A stretch of 64,000 nucleotides of DNA from Gracilibacillus timonensis. Lineage in GTDB: Bacteria; Bacillota; Bacilli; Bacillales; Amphibacillaceae. Every line of letters starts with the position of its first letter. The stretch's first letter is position 1. The DNA lies in contig NZ_FLKH01000012.1 of assembly GCF_900086715.1 (NCBI RefSeq), positions 1,674,001-1,738,000 on the forward strand, in the 5' to 3' direction. The notes under the pieces are model-generated. The model made no database searches. It was not told the DNA's origin and saw only the letters and a list, made by a program, of their open reading frames with translations. Below are positions 17,824 to 27,233 of this stretch, piece by piece. The translations under genes and the position numbers were made by a program.

Positions 17824-17845
17824 GGAATATTGGGGAGGTTTGTAG

Positions 17846-20800
17846 ATGGACATCAAAGAATTTATTCATAAATGCTGGACATCCATGAAAAGAATCTGGA
17901 GTAAACAAATTATACAGCGGTCATCAAGGATTAGCTATCATATTATTTGGAATATCTTTTTGTTTTTTATCGCTGTAGGGGTGATTGGCGGTTTCCTAGC
18001 CACAGGCATAGGTGCGGGATATTTCGCCTCATTGGTTGCTAGTACGGATATCCAAAGCGAGGATGAAATGACCCAGGCGGTCTATAACTATGAAGAAACA
18101 TCGGAGCTTTATTTTTCAGACGATGTTTTTCTATCAGAAGTCAGTGCGGACATACTTCGTGATGAAGCAGAGTTAGAGAATGTCAGCGAATATGTACAGC
18201 AGGCAGTAATTGCTACCGAGGATGAATATTTCGAGAAGCACAACGGCATTGTGCCAAAAGCGATTATGCGTGCTGTATTTCAAGAAGTAACCAATGCCTC
18301 CACGAAAACAGGTGGCAGTACCTTAACACAACAAATTATCAAAAATCAATTACTAACGAACGAAGTGTCCTTTGAAAGAAAGGCGAAAGAGATGCTCTTA
18401 GCCATGCGCTTGGAACAGTTTTTTGAAAAGGACGAGATTTTGGAGGCCTATCTAAATATTGTTTCCTTTGGACGTAATGCCTCTGGTCAAAATATCGCCG
18501 GAATCGAGACGGCTGCTGAAGGTATCTTTGGTGTGAACGCCTCTGAATTGAATCTAGCGCAGTCCGCTTTTATCGCTGGTCTGCCACAAAGTCCGTCTGC
18601 CTATACCCCATTTTTAAATGGTGGAGGAGTGAAAGATGAAGAAGCACTCCAACCTGGGTTAGGACGAATGAAGTCTGTCCTAAACAGAATGAAGGAAGAA
18701 GGATATATAACAGAGGAAGAACATCAAGAGGCACTTGAATACGATATCGTCTCAGATTTCAAAGAACCAGAAGAATCAGTTATTGAGAACTATCCTTACT
18801 TAATGCAAGAACTGCAAGACCGTGCCATTGATATTTTAGTAACTGTCCTAGCTGAAGAAGATGGATATACAGAAGAGGATCTGGAAGGAAGTTCTGTATT
18901 ACAGGAAGAATATCAAATTAAAGCAAGCCGAGAAATTGGCAGTAATGGATACAAAATTCATTCCACTATTGATAAGGAAATCTATGATGTATTCCAACAA
19001 GTAACTAAGGATTATACCAATTATGGCAGAGACAAACTAGCACGAAATGTAAACACCAATCAACCGATCATGGTAGAAGATCCTGATACAGAGGAAGAAG
19101 TACAATTAGGACAACAACCTGTTCAAGTCGGCAGTGTCCTAATGGAAAATAATACAGGGAAAATACTTAGCTTTGTGGGCGGGCGTGATTTTGAGATATC
19201 ACAGCGAAACCATGCTACTAATGTATCTAGACAAAATGGGAGTACCATGAAACCTCTTGCCGCCTATGGACCAGGTATTGAAAAAGGAGCTGTCCAGCCT
19301 GGATCAGTTATTGCAGATGTGAAGAAAACCTACGGTAGTGGTTATTCACCAGGTAACTATTCTTCACGTTATTACGGGTTAACACCGGTACGTGAGGCAT
19401 TGTATCGATCGCATAACGCTACTGCCGTTTCCGTATTTGATCAAATTAAAGGCGCTGATATTACAACAGATTTCTTATGGAAGATGGGACTCACTAACTT
19501 CACCGAAGAACAAGGTGGTTATAATTCACTGCCTTTAGGTTCGATTAACGTAACGATTGAACAAAACACGAGTGCCTATAGTACGTTTGGCAACAACGGT
19601 AAGCACGTCGAAGGATATATGATTGATAAGATTGAAACCAAAGACGGTGAAGTGGTCTATCAGCATGAAACAGAAGAAACCGAAGTCTTTAATCCAAAAA
19701 CAACCTATCTCATGCTAGATATGATGCGTGATGTCCTAACACAAGGAACCGGGACAGCGGCAAGGGCGAATTTAGCGAATAAAAGTGTAGACTGGGCCGG
19801 AAAAACTGGTACTAGTAACGATTACAGGGATGCATGGTTTGTCGCCTCTAACCCTAATGTGACTTTAAGTAGCTGGATGGGGTATGATTATAATCAACGC
19901 TTAGATGATGGCTACAGTAATCGGAATAACACCTTCTGGGCAAGACTAGTCAACGCTGCTACAGAAGTAAAACCCGAAATTATGGCACCTTCTGAGCGCT
20001 TCGAACAACCCGAAGGCATTGTCAGCCGATCGTATTGTACTGTCTCTGGTTTATCACCTTCCGATGCATGTAGCAAACTAGGTTTAGTACAGTCAGATAT
20101 CTATGACGCAGATCATGTACCATCAGAAAAAGATTATAGCTTGGTTAACAGCAGCGTTTCTTCCATTGGCGGAAACTCTGTATTAGCTGGTGACAACACA
20201 CCAAGTGAATTTACAGACGGTGATGGTGTCAGCTTCAACCCTCAGTGGCTGAAAGATATGGGATACGATAAACTAGAAGATATTAGGCAGCTAACAGCAA
20301 CCAAAAGTGGTGCCTGGCAAAAAATTCAATACCCTAATATGTCTTCATCGGATATAAGCGATGACGGTGAGGCTCCTAGTGCGCCAAGTGGCTTATCAGA
20401 AGAAAACCAGCAGTTAAGTTGGAATAAATCGGGTAGTTCGGATGTAGTTGGTTATCGCATTTATCAAACAAGCAACCCTGATAACGACGATTACAAACAA
20501 GTTGGTTCTACTGCCGATACATCCTATAAAGTTCCGGATGATGATGCTGTTTATATTGTGCGTGCCGTCGACTATTTCGGCAAAGAATCAGAACCCAGCA
20601 ACCGAATAGTAAAAGGTGATTTCTCTTCTGACTCCGAGGAAGAAGAGGAAAAGAAAGAACAAGAGGAGCAGAAAAAGAAAGAAGAAGAAAAGAAAAAGCA
20701 AGAAGCTGAGAAAAAGAAACAAGAAGAACAGAAGAAGCAGGAAGAACAGAAGAAACAAGAAGAGGAAAAGAAGAAGCAAGCAGCGGAGAAAAAGAAACAG

Positions 20801-20890
20801 GAAGAAGAACAGAAGAAGCAAGAGCAGGAGCAGCAGGAACAGGAGCAACAAGAAGAAGCTGAGGATTCGGGAGAAGATTCCGAGGAATAA
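17846..20890 (+). CDS. Class A penicillin-binding protein (PBP1A type) with FN3 domain and charged tail
   Basis: A bifunctional peptidoglycan synthase of 1014 residues. In order: short cytoplasmic tail, one membrane helix (about 35-60), GT51 glycosyltransferase (catalytic EDEYFEKHNG near 125, TGGSTLTQQ near 157), transpeptidase with serine motif STMK near 466, SHN near 522 and KTG near 652, then a fibronectin type III domain (about 842-925) and a tail of about 85 residues made almost only of Glu, Lys and Gln. A TGGGGAGG ribosome site precedes the ATG. B. subtilis ponA also has an FN3 domain and a disordered tail, but here the gene occupies the place of acsA. Which of the four B. subtilis class A PBPs it matches is not decided. 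Confidence 0.93.
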   Translation: MDIKEFIHKCWTSMKRIWSKQIIQRSSRISYHIIWNIFLFFIAVGVIGGFLATGIGAGYFASLVASTDIQSEDEMTQAVYNYEETSELYFSDDVFLSEVSADILRDEAELENVSEYVQQAVIATEDEYFEKHNGIVPKAIMRAVFQEVTNASTKTGGSTLTQQIIKNQLLTNEVSFERKAKEMLLAMRLEQFFEKDEILEAYLNIVSFGRNASGQNIAGIETAAEGIFGVNASELNLAQSAFIAGLPQSPSAYTPFLNGGGVKDEEALQPGLGRMKSVLNRMKEEGYITEEEHQEALEYDIVSDFKEPEESVIENYPYLMQELQDRAIDILVTVLAEEDGYTEEDLEGSSVLQEEYQIKASREIGSNGYKIHSTIDKEIYDVFQQVTKDYTNYGRDKLARNVNTNQPIMVEDPDTEEEVQLGQQPVQVGSVLMENNTGKILSFVGGRDFEISQRNHATNVSRQNGSTMKPLAAYGPGIEKGAVQPGSVIADVKKTYGSGYSPGNYSSRYYGLTPVREALYRSHNATAVSVFDQIKGADITTDFLWKMGLTNFTEEQGGYNSLPLGSINVTIEQNTSAYSTFGNNGKHVEGYMIDKIETKDGEVVYQHETEETEVFNPKTTYLMLDMMRDVLTQGTGTAARANLANKSVDWAGKTGTSNDYRDAWFVASNPNVTLSSWMGYDYNQRLDDGYSNRNNTFWARLVNAATEVKPEIMAPSERFEQPEGIVSRSYCTVSGLSPSDACSKLGLVQSDIYDADHVPSEKDYSLVNSSVSSIGGNSVLAGDNTPSEFTDGDGVSFNPQWLKDMGYDKLEDIRQLTATKSGAWQKIQYPNMSSSDISDDGEAPSAPSGLSEENQQLSWNKSGSSDVVGYRIYQTSNPDNDDYKQVGSTADTSYKVPDDDAVYIVRAVDYFGKESEPSNRIVKGDFSSDSEEEEEKKEQEEQKKKEEEKKKQEAEKKKQEEQKKQEEQKKQEEEKKKQAAEKKKQEEEQKKQEQEQQEQEQQEEAEDSGEDSEE

Positions 20891-20909
20891 CAATCATCCA
20901 ACAGTACAT

Positions 20910-20951
20910 GTAACAGGGCCTTCTTCGATGAGGAGGTCCTGTTACTTTTTT
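20910..20951 (+). terminator. Terminator of the PBP gene
   Basis: Stem GTAACAGGGCC / GGTCCTGTTAC with a 14-nt loop followed by TTTTTT. Confidence 0.9.
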
Positions 20952-21073
20952 ACTCTCTATATTCCCCGAGAATCACGGATAAGGGAGATGTATCGTTCTT
21001 CGTTCAGCTACTCTACTTTCTCGCTGACAGTGTGCCTATTATCATGTAGATTTAATGATTACTCACCTTATAA

Positions 21074-21087
21074 AAAAAGCGCTTTCT
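21074..21087 (+). promoter_or_regulatory. Probable cre (CcpA) box upstream of acuA
   Basis: The sequence AAAAAGCGCTTTCT has a palindromic core AAAGCGCTTT matching the inner part of the catabolite-responsive element. It lies about 30 bp upstream of TATAAT (21117-21122), the likely acuA -10 box. B. subtilis acuABC is under CcpA control, and ccpA is 4 kb away in this window. Confidence 0.6.
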
Positions 21088-21163
21088 TCTCGCTATGGTT
21101 ATAGCTGTCATTCATGTATAATAAAAATAGCAGTGATTATAACAGATGGTGGTGATAGAAGCT

Positions 21164-21787
21164 GTGCGACATGAAAAAGTATATCAATCTTTGAATTTGG
21201 ATACGAGCAACGGGAATTTATTAGTAGAAGGCCCCGTAACTTCGGAGAAACTTGCCAAACTGACGATGAATGACCAACTGACCGCCTTTCGTAAACCAGG
21301 GGAACAATTACAAGCCTTGCAGGAAATTGCTGACTTAGAGGAAGGTCGTATTATTATTGCAACTAACCAAGATGAAGTCATCGGTTATGTCACCTTCCTG
21401 CATCCTGATCCAATCGAACGCTGGTCGAAGTACCCGAAAGATAACTTGCTCGAGTTAGGTGCCATAGAGGTTGCCCCCGCCTATCGCGGAAATAAACTAG
21501 GCTCCCGCCTTATCGCAACCTCGATGAAAGATGAGAATATGGAAAACTATATCATTATCTCCACCGAATATTATTGGCACTGGGATCTTAACTATTCCAA
21601 ACTAAGCGTGTGGGATTATCGAAAAATCATGGAAAAGATGATGCGAGCAGGTTCCTTATATCCTGCGGCAACCAATGAACCAGAAATCATGGCTCATCCT
21701 GCCAACTGCTTAATGGTACGCATTGGTAAAAATGTACCAAAAAAGGATGAGGAACTATTTGAGAAATTGCGTTTTATCAACGCGTAG
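21164..21787 (+). CDS. acuA: Acetoin utilization protein AcuA (protein acetyltransferase)
   Basis: AcuA is a GNAT acetyltransferase that acetylates and inactivates acetyl-CoA synthetase AcsA. The 207-residue product has the acetyl-CoA fold with LELGAIEVAPAYRGNKLG near residue 105 and the family-specific ENYIIISTEYYWHWDLNYSK near 135. I choose a GTG start (MRHEKVYQSLNL), which aligns with the B. subtilis N-terminus and follows GGTGGTGA; an ATG 18 bp earlier is the alternative. It heads acuABC. The acsA gene, its expected target and B. subtilis neighbour, is not in the window. Confidence 0.94.
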   Translation: MRHEKVYQSLNLDTSNGNLLVEGPVTSEKLAKLTMNDQLTAFRKPGEQLQALQEIADLEEGRIIIATNQDEVIGYVTFLHPDPIERWSKYPKDNLLELGAIEVAPAYRGNKLGSRLIATSMKDENMENYIIISTEYYWHWDLNYSKLSVWDYRKIMEKMMRAGSLYPAATNEPEIMAHPANCLMVRIGKNVPKKDEELFEKLRFINA

Positions 21788-21886
21788 CAGTTTGTAAAGA
21801 CTCAATTGGTGCTACTAACAATCCGCGGAATGAAGTTTCACCTGAATCCCTGAAGACTTCCGCTATTTGCAGAAAGGAGTTTTGAC

Positions 21887-22537
21887 ATGCTTGTTAAAGA
21901 TATTATGAATCGCGAGGTGGTTACCTTAACAGAAGAATCAACGATATTGGATGCCTTGCATTTATTACAGCAGCACCACATCCGACATCTCCCTATTATT
22001 GATGAAAATCATCAAGTTATTGGCATTGTTTCCGATCGCGATGTGCGAGATGCCAGTCCATCCATCTTAGATGGGACAGTTGATCACGAGGTATTAACCC
22101 GACCAATTACAGAAATTATGACTACTCCTGTTGTTACAACGCATCCTTTTGAATTCTTTGAAGAGGTCGCAATGATCTTTTATCAAAAAGAATTTGCCTG
22201 TTTACCAGTTGTACGCAATAAACAACTCGTTGGAATGGTCACTGAAAAAGATATGCTTCAAACATTTATCCAATTGACTGGTACACATACACCAAGCACC
22301 CAGATGGAAATTAAGGTACCGGATCGGATTGGTGTCTTGGCAGACGTCTGTCAGTACTTCAAACAGCGACAGATCAAAATTGTATCCGTTTACGATTATC
22401 CTGATCAAAAAGAGGAAGGTTATAAGATATTAGTGTTCCGTATTCAAACGATGAATCCAAGGCCGATTATTCAGGACTTGGAAACAACGGAGTTTGAGAT
22501 ACTTTTTCCTGCTTGGGAGGAAGAAGATGAATTCTAA
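21887..22537 (+). CDS. acuB: Acetoin utilization protein AcuB (CBS-ACT protein)
   Basis: A 216-residue protein with two CBS domains (residues 1-60 and about 75-135) and a C-terminal ACT-like domain (IKVPDRIGVLADVCQYFKQR, about 144-163). Such proteins sense adenine nucleotides. AcuB belongs to the acetoin/acetyl-CoA synthetase control operon, although its own activity is unproved. A good AGAAAGGAG ribosome site lies upstream. The gene starts 99 bp after acuA, and its end overlaps acuC by 11 nt, so acuB and acuC are translationally coupled. Confidence 0.93.
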   Translation: MLVKDIMNREVVTLTEESTILDALHLLQQHHIRHLPIIDENHQVIGIVSDRDVRDASPSILDGTVDHEVLTRPITEIMTTPVVTTHPFEFFEEVAMIFYQKEFACLPVVRNKQLVGMVTEKDMLQTFIQLTGTHTPSTQMEIKVPDRIGVLADVCQYFKQRQIKIVSVYDYPDQKEEGYKILVFRIQTMNPRPIIQDLETTEFEILFPAWEEEDEF

Positions 22538-23687
22538 AGAGACGGCCTACTTATACACGGAAGACTTTTTACAATACTCCTTTCATGAACAGCATCCCTT
22601 TAATCAATTAAGGCTTCAATTGACTAAGGAACTGCTCGAAAGTGAACAGGCATTGGATTCTGAACATGTTATCCTTCCTCGTGATTATGAAGAGGAAACG
22701 ATTTTAAGGGTTCATTCCAAGGAATATGTGGACATCGTTAAGCGGGCTGGTGAAGAGCACCCCGTTTCCTTTGCCTCCTATGGGATAGGAACGACCGATA
22801 CACCTAGCTTTCCTGGTATGTATGAAGCGGCACGTCATATTGTTAATGGCTCACTCACTGCCGCGGAATTCGTCATGTCTAATCAAGTAAAACATTCCCT
22901 TAATTTAGCTGGGGGATTACATCATGGTTTTCCTAATCATGCGTCAGGATTCTGTATTTTTAATGATATTGCCATTGCTATTCGTTTTATTAGAGACCAT
23001 TACGATGCTAAAGTGTTATACATTGATACCGATGCCCATCATGGGGACGGTGTCCAACATTGTTTCTATGATGATCCAAATGTCTGTACCGTTTCGATAC
23101 ATGAAACAGGTCGGTACCTCTATCCTGGTACTGGAAAAACAGGTGAACGCGGTGTAAAAGAAGGGTTTGGTTACGCCTTCAATTTTCCGATTGATGCCTT
23201 TACTGAAGATGACTCCTTTTTAGACACTTTTGCTGCTATTCGAGAAATCACTGATTATTTTCAACCGGATATCATCGTAAGCCAGCACGGTACGGATGCC
23301 CATTATCTTGACCCACTAACCCACTTACATTGTAGCTTAAGCATTTTTGAACAAATCCCTATTCTGGTTCGTGAGCTTGCCCAACAATATTGTGATGGTA
23401 AATGGGTTGCCTTAGGTGGTGGCGGATATGATATTTGGCAGGTCGTTCCACGAGCTTGGGCACAGCTATGGCATATCATGAATGGTCACCCTGCCTTTCA
23501 AGGACCGATCGATCCAGTATGGTTAGCCAAATGGCAGCCTCAAGCACCTAGCACCCTGCCAAATACCTGGCAGGATCAATGGACATCCTATAAATCCATC
23601 CCACGACGTCAAGAAATCATGGAGACGAATCAGCGAATGAAAGAACAAGTATTAAAATTTATTACCAATAACAAAAAGAAAGGATGA
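22527..23687 (+). CDS. acuC: AcuC, class I histone-deacetylase-like protein deacetylase
   Basis: AcuC removes the acetyl group that AcuA places on AcsA. The 386-residue zinc hydrolase shows GGLHHGF (about residue 130), YIDTDAHHGDGVQHCFYDD (about 168-186, zinc-binding Asp and His), SIHETGRYLYPGTG and the closing GGGGYD near 305. I start it at the ATG after GGGAGGAAGAAG, within the end of acuB. Together acuABC form an acetylation switch for acetate and acetoin use. The operon ends at a bidirectional terminator shared with motS. Confidence 0.95.
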   Translation: MNSKETAYLYTEDFLQYSFHEQHPFNQLRLQLTKELLESEQALDSEHVILPRDYEEETILRVHSKEYVDIVKRAGEEHPVSFASYGIGTTDTPSFPGMYEAARHIVNGSLTAAEFVMSNQVKHSLNLAGGLHHGFPNHASGFCIFNDIAIAIRFIRDHYDAKVLYIDTDAHHGDGVQHCFYDDPNVCTVSIHETGRYLYPGTGKTGERGVKEGFGYAFNFPIDAFTEDDSFLDTFAAIREITDYFQPDIIVSQHGTDAHYLDPLTHLHCSLSIFEQIPILVRELAQQYCDGKWVALGGGGYDIWQVVPRAWAQLWHIMNGHPAFQGPIDPVWLAKWQPQAPSTLPNTWQDQWTSYKSIPRRQEIMETNQRMKEQVLKFITNNKKKG

Positions 23688-23710
23688 GACCCCTTCATCC
23701 TTTCTTTTTA
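23674..23710. terminator. Bidirectional terminator between acuC and motS
   Basis: Perfect 14-15-bp arms AAAAAGAAAGGATGA / TCATCCTTTCTTTTT around an 8-nt loop. T runs occur on both strands and the hairpin overlaps the ends of both genes. Confidence 0.92.
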
Positions 23711-24511
23711 TCCTTCCAACGTATCCAAAATAACAATTTCTACACGTCGATTTGCCGACCAGCCACTTGTTCCATCATTAGATACTGCTGGCTTCGTATC
23801 TCCATAACCAACCGCCATAAATCTGGATGGGTCAAAGTCACCGGAGCCCAATAAGTAGCGTATTACACTGCTTGCCCTAGCACCAGACAGCTCCCAATTA
23901 GAAGGATAACGATAACTGGCAATTGGACGATTATCGGTATGTCCTTCTACCCTGATTTCATTAGGTATATTGACTAACAAGGTACTTATTTTTTGCAGAA
24001 ATGGTTCGGCTGGATCAAGAATATCCGCTTCACCCGTTTCAAACAATATCCGTTCCTGCAAGACCAATACAACCCCTTGCTCCGTCCTGGTTGCTGAGAT
24101 CACATCATTTAAATTCTCTTCATCCAAATAATTATTGACTTCTACCAATAGTTCATCCAGCTGGTCTGCATTTGATTCTGTCTGCACGTCCACATTTGCA
24201 GCTGCCTCTTGAACATCGACCGGTTCCTCTGCCGTTGCACTATCTTCTGTGTCATCACTATCATCACTGCCGCTTTTCGAGACGTCCATCTCCTCAGCTG
24301 GTGATTCCGCTTCAATAATGGATGGCATGTTCTCAAAGATTGTCTCACTGCGAAATGCTTCTGCTATCGCTTTGAACTTAATAATATCAATTTGTGACAT
24401 TGAGAATAATAAGATAAAGAAAACAAGGATTAAGGTTACCATATCAGAGTAGGTAACCATCCACTTTGGTGCACCTTTGTTCCCTGAACGTTTCGCTTTA
24501 TTACGCCTCAT
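23708..24511 (-). CDS. motS: Sodium-driven flagellar stator protein MotS
   Basis: MotS pairs with MotP in an Na+-conducting stator that turns the flagellum. The 267-residue protein has a basic N-terminus, one membrane helix with the ion-binding Asp (YSDMVTLILVFFILLFSMSQ, about 22-41), an acidic periplasmic linker (residues about 70-120), and a C-terminal OmpA-like peptidoglycan-binding domain (EGHTDNRPIASYRYPSNWEL; NRRVEIVIL). I choose the second ATG, 9 nt after GGAGG, which still overlaps motP by 11 nt. The extended Asp/Glu linker suits an alkaline or saline habitat. Confidence 0.94.
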   Translation of the reverse strand: MRRNKAKRSGNKGAPKWMVTYSDMVTLILVFFILLFSMSQIDIIKFKAIAEAFRSETIFENMPSIIEAESPAEEMDVSKSGSDDSDDTEDSATAEEPVDVQEAAANVDVQTESNADQLDELLVEVNNYLDEENLNDVISATRTEQGVVLVLQERILFETGEADILDPAEPFLQKISTLLVNIPNEIRVEGHTDNRPIASYRYPSNWELSGARASSVIRYLLGSGDFDPSRFMAVGYGDTKPAVSNDGTSGWSANRRVEIVILDTLEG

Positions 24512-25331
24512 TGAATGATTCCTCCGCATACTCCTCTTCTGTCTTCACCTTTTCATCCGCCTTTTGCTTATCTTCTTCAGATAAAAAGGCACTCAGTTTT
24601 TCTTTTAAAATGCGTGGATTCTGTCCTGATTGTACACCGATGACCCCTTCAATGATGACTTGTTTCGTAAATACCTCTTCATTGGTTCTTGTTTCTAATT
24701 TCCCTGCCATTGGAGTAAAAACCAAGTTCGCTAATATTGTACCATATAAAGTAGTAACTAACGCTACCGCCATACTTGGTCCTAGGGTAGCTGGATCTTC
24801 TAAGTTCTGTAGCATCAGTACCAGACCGATCAATGTCCCGATCATGCCCCAAGCCGGAGCATACTCAGCTGCCTTCTCAATAATCGTTCTTCCTCGAGAA
24901 TGACGTTCTTCCATCGCCTCAATTTCGGCATCCATAATATCATGGATAACTTCCGGCTCGATCCCATCAATAGCCAGTAATATTCCTTTTCTTATATAAG
25001 GATCGTCTACATCTTCTAATTCATTCTCTAATGCTAGTAACCCTTCTCTTCTGGCTCGTTCTGACAATCTTTCAAATAAGCCAATTAATGCGTTAAGATC
25101 TTGATCATTTCGTTTGAAAGCAGCTTGGATCACATTCTTGGTTTGTTTAATCTGTGATATATTAAAATTCACCAATAATGCAGCGGTAAGCCCCCCTAAT
25201 ACAATCAATGCAGCAGTAATATCAGCAAATCCGATAAAACCACGAATGCCACCATTAACAAGAATACCAAATATCAGCATCATGATACCGATTGCTATAC
25301 CTATTGGTGTCAATAAATCTCGTCTATTCAT
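24501..25331 (-). CDS. motP: Sodium-driven flagellar stator protein MotP
   Basis: A 276-residue MotA/TolQ/ExbB-type membrane protein with four hydrophobic helices (about 8-25, 32-52, 145-168, 180-200) and a cytoplasmic loop containing the charged SERARREGLLALENELEDVD that contacts the rotor. PAWGMIGTLIGLVLMLQNLE is the third-helix signature. It is coupled to motS and lies just downstream of ccpA, as in B. subtilis (ytxD-ytxE). MotPS stators use Na+ and are usual in alkaliphilic and halophilic bacilli. Confidence 0.95.
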   Translation of the reverse strand: MNRRDLLTPIGIAIGIMMLIFGILVNGGIRGFIGFADITAALIVLGGLTAALLVNFNISQIKQTKNVIQAAFKRNDQDLNALIGLFERLSERARREGLLALENELEDVDDPYIRKGILLAIDGIEPEVIHDIMDAEIEAMEERHSRGRTIIEKAAEYAPAWGMIGTLIGLVLMLQNLEDPATLGPSMAVALVTTLYGTILANLVFTPMAGKLETRTNEEVFTKQVIIEGVIGVQSGQNPRILKEKLSAFLSEEDKQKADEKVKTEEEYAEESFNEA

Positions 25332-25425
25332 CCATCTTCGCCCCTTAAGAAAATCTATACAAAGTAAGCTTTTTCCTGAAATGACTTTTAACCAGCCGTC
25401 TCTCGTCTATTTCATTTTGAACCAT

Positions 25426-25468
25426 AAAAAATAGAACTAGATTGGCTAAAAAGCCGTACTAGTTCTAT
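25426..25468 (-). terminator. ccpA terminator
   Basis: Arms ATAGAACTAG / CTAGTTCTAT with an inner GGCT/AGCC pairing; on the minus strand TTTTTT follows. It separates ccpA from motPS. Confidence 0.88.
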
Positions 25469-25482
25469 TATCGACACAATCG

Positions 25483-26478
25483 TTATTTTGTTGAGTTTCT
25501 TTTTAAAATTTGGTGTGGTAATATGACCGTTTGCTCATCAATTTTTTCGTTATTCATAAATTTCGTCAATAAACGCATAGCTACGGCACCAATATCATAC
25601 ATTGGCTGAACAACCGTTGATAAGGTTGGACGCACCATTGTAGATAATCTTGTATTATCAAAACCGAGAACTTCCACATCTTCCGGTACATTCACGCCAT
25701 TATCCTGTAAACCATGGATGACACCTAAGGCCATTTCATCCGTAGCTGCAAAAATTGCCTTTGGATAATCTTTTATGTCGATAATGGAATTTGCCGCTTC
25801 CAGGCCAGCTTCATAACTAAATTCAGCCGTCACAACATAATCAGGATTTACTTCACCATTTTCTTCTTTAATAGCTCTTGCGTATCCTTGATATTTTCTT
25901 TCGTTAACGATAGACTCTTCTTCCCCTGTTACATAGATAGGGTGTTTCGTACCATTATTAATAAGTAATGAAGTTGCTTCATAAGCCGCTTGTTCATAGT
26001 CAATATTAACGGAAGGAATAGCACCACTTGAATCGATAGTTGCTGCTAAGGCAACAGGTACCGGCGATGTTTTTAATTGCTGTATATGCTCCTCACTGAT
26101 GGAAGCACCCATGTAGACGAGGCCGTCCACCTGCTTTTCGAACATATTGTTGATCAATCGCAACTCTTTATCCTTATTCTGGTCGGAGTTACTTAAGATA
26201 ATATTGTATTTATACATTGTGGCAATATCATCAATCCCCCGTGCAAGTTCAGAAAAGAAGATACTGGATATATCCGGGATGATAACCCCTACTGTCGTTG
26301 TTTTTTTACTGGCCAACCCACGTGCTACTGCATTAGGACGATATCCTAAGCGCTCTACCGTATTTAATACTTTCTTTCTTGTTGCTGGTTTTACATTAGG
26401 GTTTCCATTGACTACACGTGAAACGGTAGCCATTGAAACGTTTGCCTCTCTTGCTACATCATAAATAGTTACATTCAT
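25483..26478 (-). CDS. ccpA: Catabolite control protein A
   Basis: CcpA is the LacI/GalR-family master regulator of carbon catabolite control; with HPr-Ser46-P it binds cre boxes. The 331-residue protein begins with the classic helix-turn-helix ([20 protein letters not shown]), the hinge helix ([20 protein letters not shown] near residue 50) and the periplasmic-binding-like core. B. subtilis CcpA (334 residues) is nearly the same length and has the same neighbours motP and aroA. An AGGAGGTAGAACA ribosome site precedes the ATG. A likely cre target lies before acuA. Here the aroA side is separated by an inserted PTS/serine dehydratase module. Confidence 0.97.
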   Translation of the reverse strand: MNVTIYDVAREANVSMATVSRVVNGNPNVKPATRKKVLNTVERLGYRPNAVARGLASKKTTTVGVIIPDISSIFFSELARGIDDIATMYKYNIILSNSDQNKDKELRLINNMFEKQVDGLVYMGASISEEHIQQLKTSPVPVALAATIDSSGAIPSVNIDYEQAAYEATSLLINNGTKHPIYVTGEEESIVNERKYQGYARAIKEENGEVNPDYVVTAEFSYEAGLEAANSIIDIKDYPKAIFAATDEMALGVIHGLQDNGVNVPEDVEVLGFDNTRLSTMVRPTLSTVVQPMYDIGAVAMRLLTKFMNNEKIDEQTVILPHQILKRNSTK

Positions 26479-26638
26479 TGTTCTACCTCCTATGTTGATT
26501 TATGCTATGATACGATTTCATACATTTCTGTACTAAGATCCATCGATAGTTACATTATTAATGTTTATCAATCATATTATAACAAAAGATTCGATGAATT
26601 TAATCTAATAAGGGGCGATTTATGAAAATTTTTTCATT

Positions 26639-26660
26639 ATGACGACTATTTTTGCTGTTT
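26639..26660. repeat. Half copy of the GACGGCC-type repeat
   Basis: ATGACGACTATTTTTG is identical to the left half of the copy at 9429, but the right arm is not recognisable. It looks like a decayed element. Confidence 0.45.
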
Positions 26661-26841
26661 TTTTGATTTTACCAACAAAAACAGATGAGATTCATCGTCA
26701 TTGGTCAATGATCAATGGGCATTTAGAAAATACAAGCAACTCCTCCCGTTCCTTTATTACGATATAAGTGGAACGTATCAATCTAACAAAAATGCGTGAC
26801 ATGCAAGTCTTTGCTCCTATTATTTCCTGCTAATACCTCGT

Positions 26842-26883
26842 TTGATCCATTCGTGTGAATGATCATTCACACGAATGGATCAA
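26842..26883. repeat. Perfect 42-bp palindrome
   Basis: A 21-bp arm TTGATCCATTCGTGTGAATG plus A is followed immediately by its exact reverse complement with no spacer. The centre is GAATGATCATTC. No T run follows, so it does not look like a normal terminator. It could be a large operator, a cruciform or a remnant end of a lost element. Confidence 0.95.
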
Positions 26884-27233
26884 GAGCACCTATCCGATCG
26901 ATAAAAAATGATTTCATGGCACTTATATCAGCAAAAGAACATACTGACTACCGATAAGGCGGTATCGTGATTCGTTCCAGGTCAACGTCATTTCAAATCC
27001 TATTATGCCAAAGATTGTATGCTTTCTTTGTTTATTAGAAAAACTCGTCTTACTCCCGTTCGAACCTTTATCGCAAAACCAAACTAGCTACGGAACTGCC
27101 GTTTAAGAAGGGTTACGATCGATCATTTTTGAGTTGACCTTTCACCTTAAAAATGAATGTGTTTCTTCTTCTTACTATACAAAACCAATCGATAGTGTGG
27201 ATTATATAGTATCTTTCCCCATAATAAATACCT

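Larger units (their letters stand above)
26479..27233. other. 755-bp intergenic region upstream of ccpA
   Basis: No convincing gene is present. The left end holds the ccpA ribosome site and promoter region. The half copy of the hairpin repeat (26639-26660) and the 42-bp palindrome (26842-26883) are the only structured elements I found. Confidence 0.6.

Noticed and set aside
20508-20909. Long minus-strand open frames rich in Ser/Cys or Leu antisense to the PBP tail
   Set aside because: They are the antisense reading of a GAA/AAG/CAG-rich coding tract, which lacks stops on the other strand. No ribosome sites or family features.
26479-27233. Transposase remnant in the gap upstream of ccpA
   Set aside because: No transposase-like segment or terminal repeats with a target duplication could be recognised.
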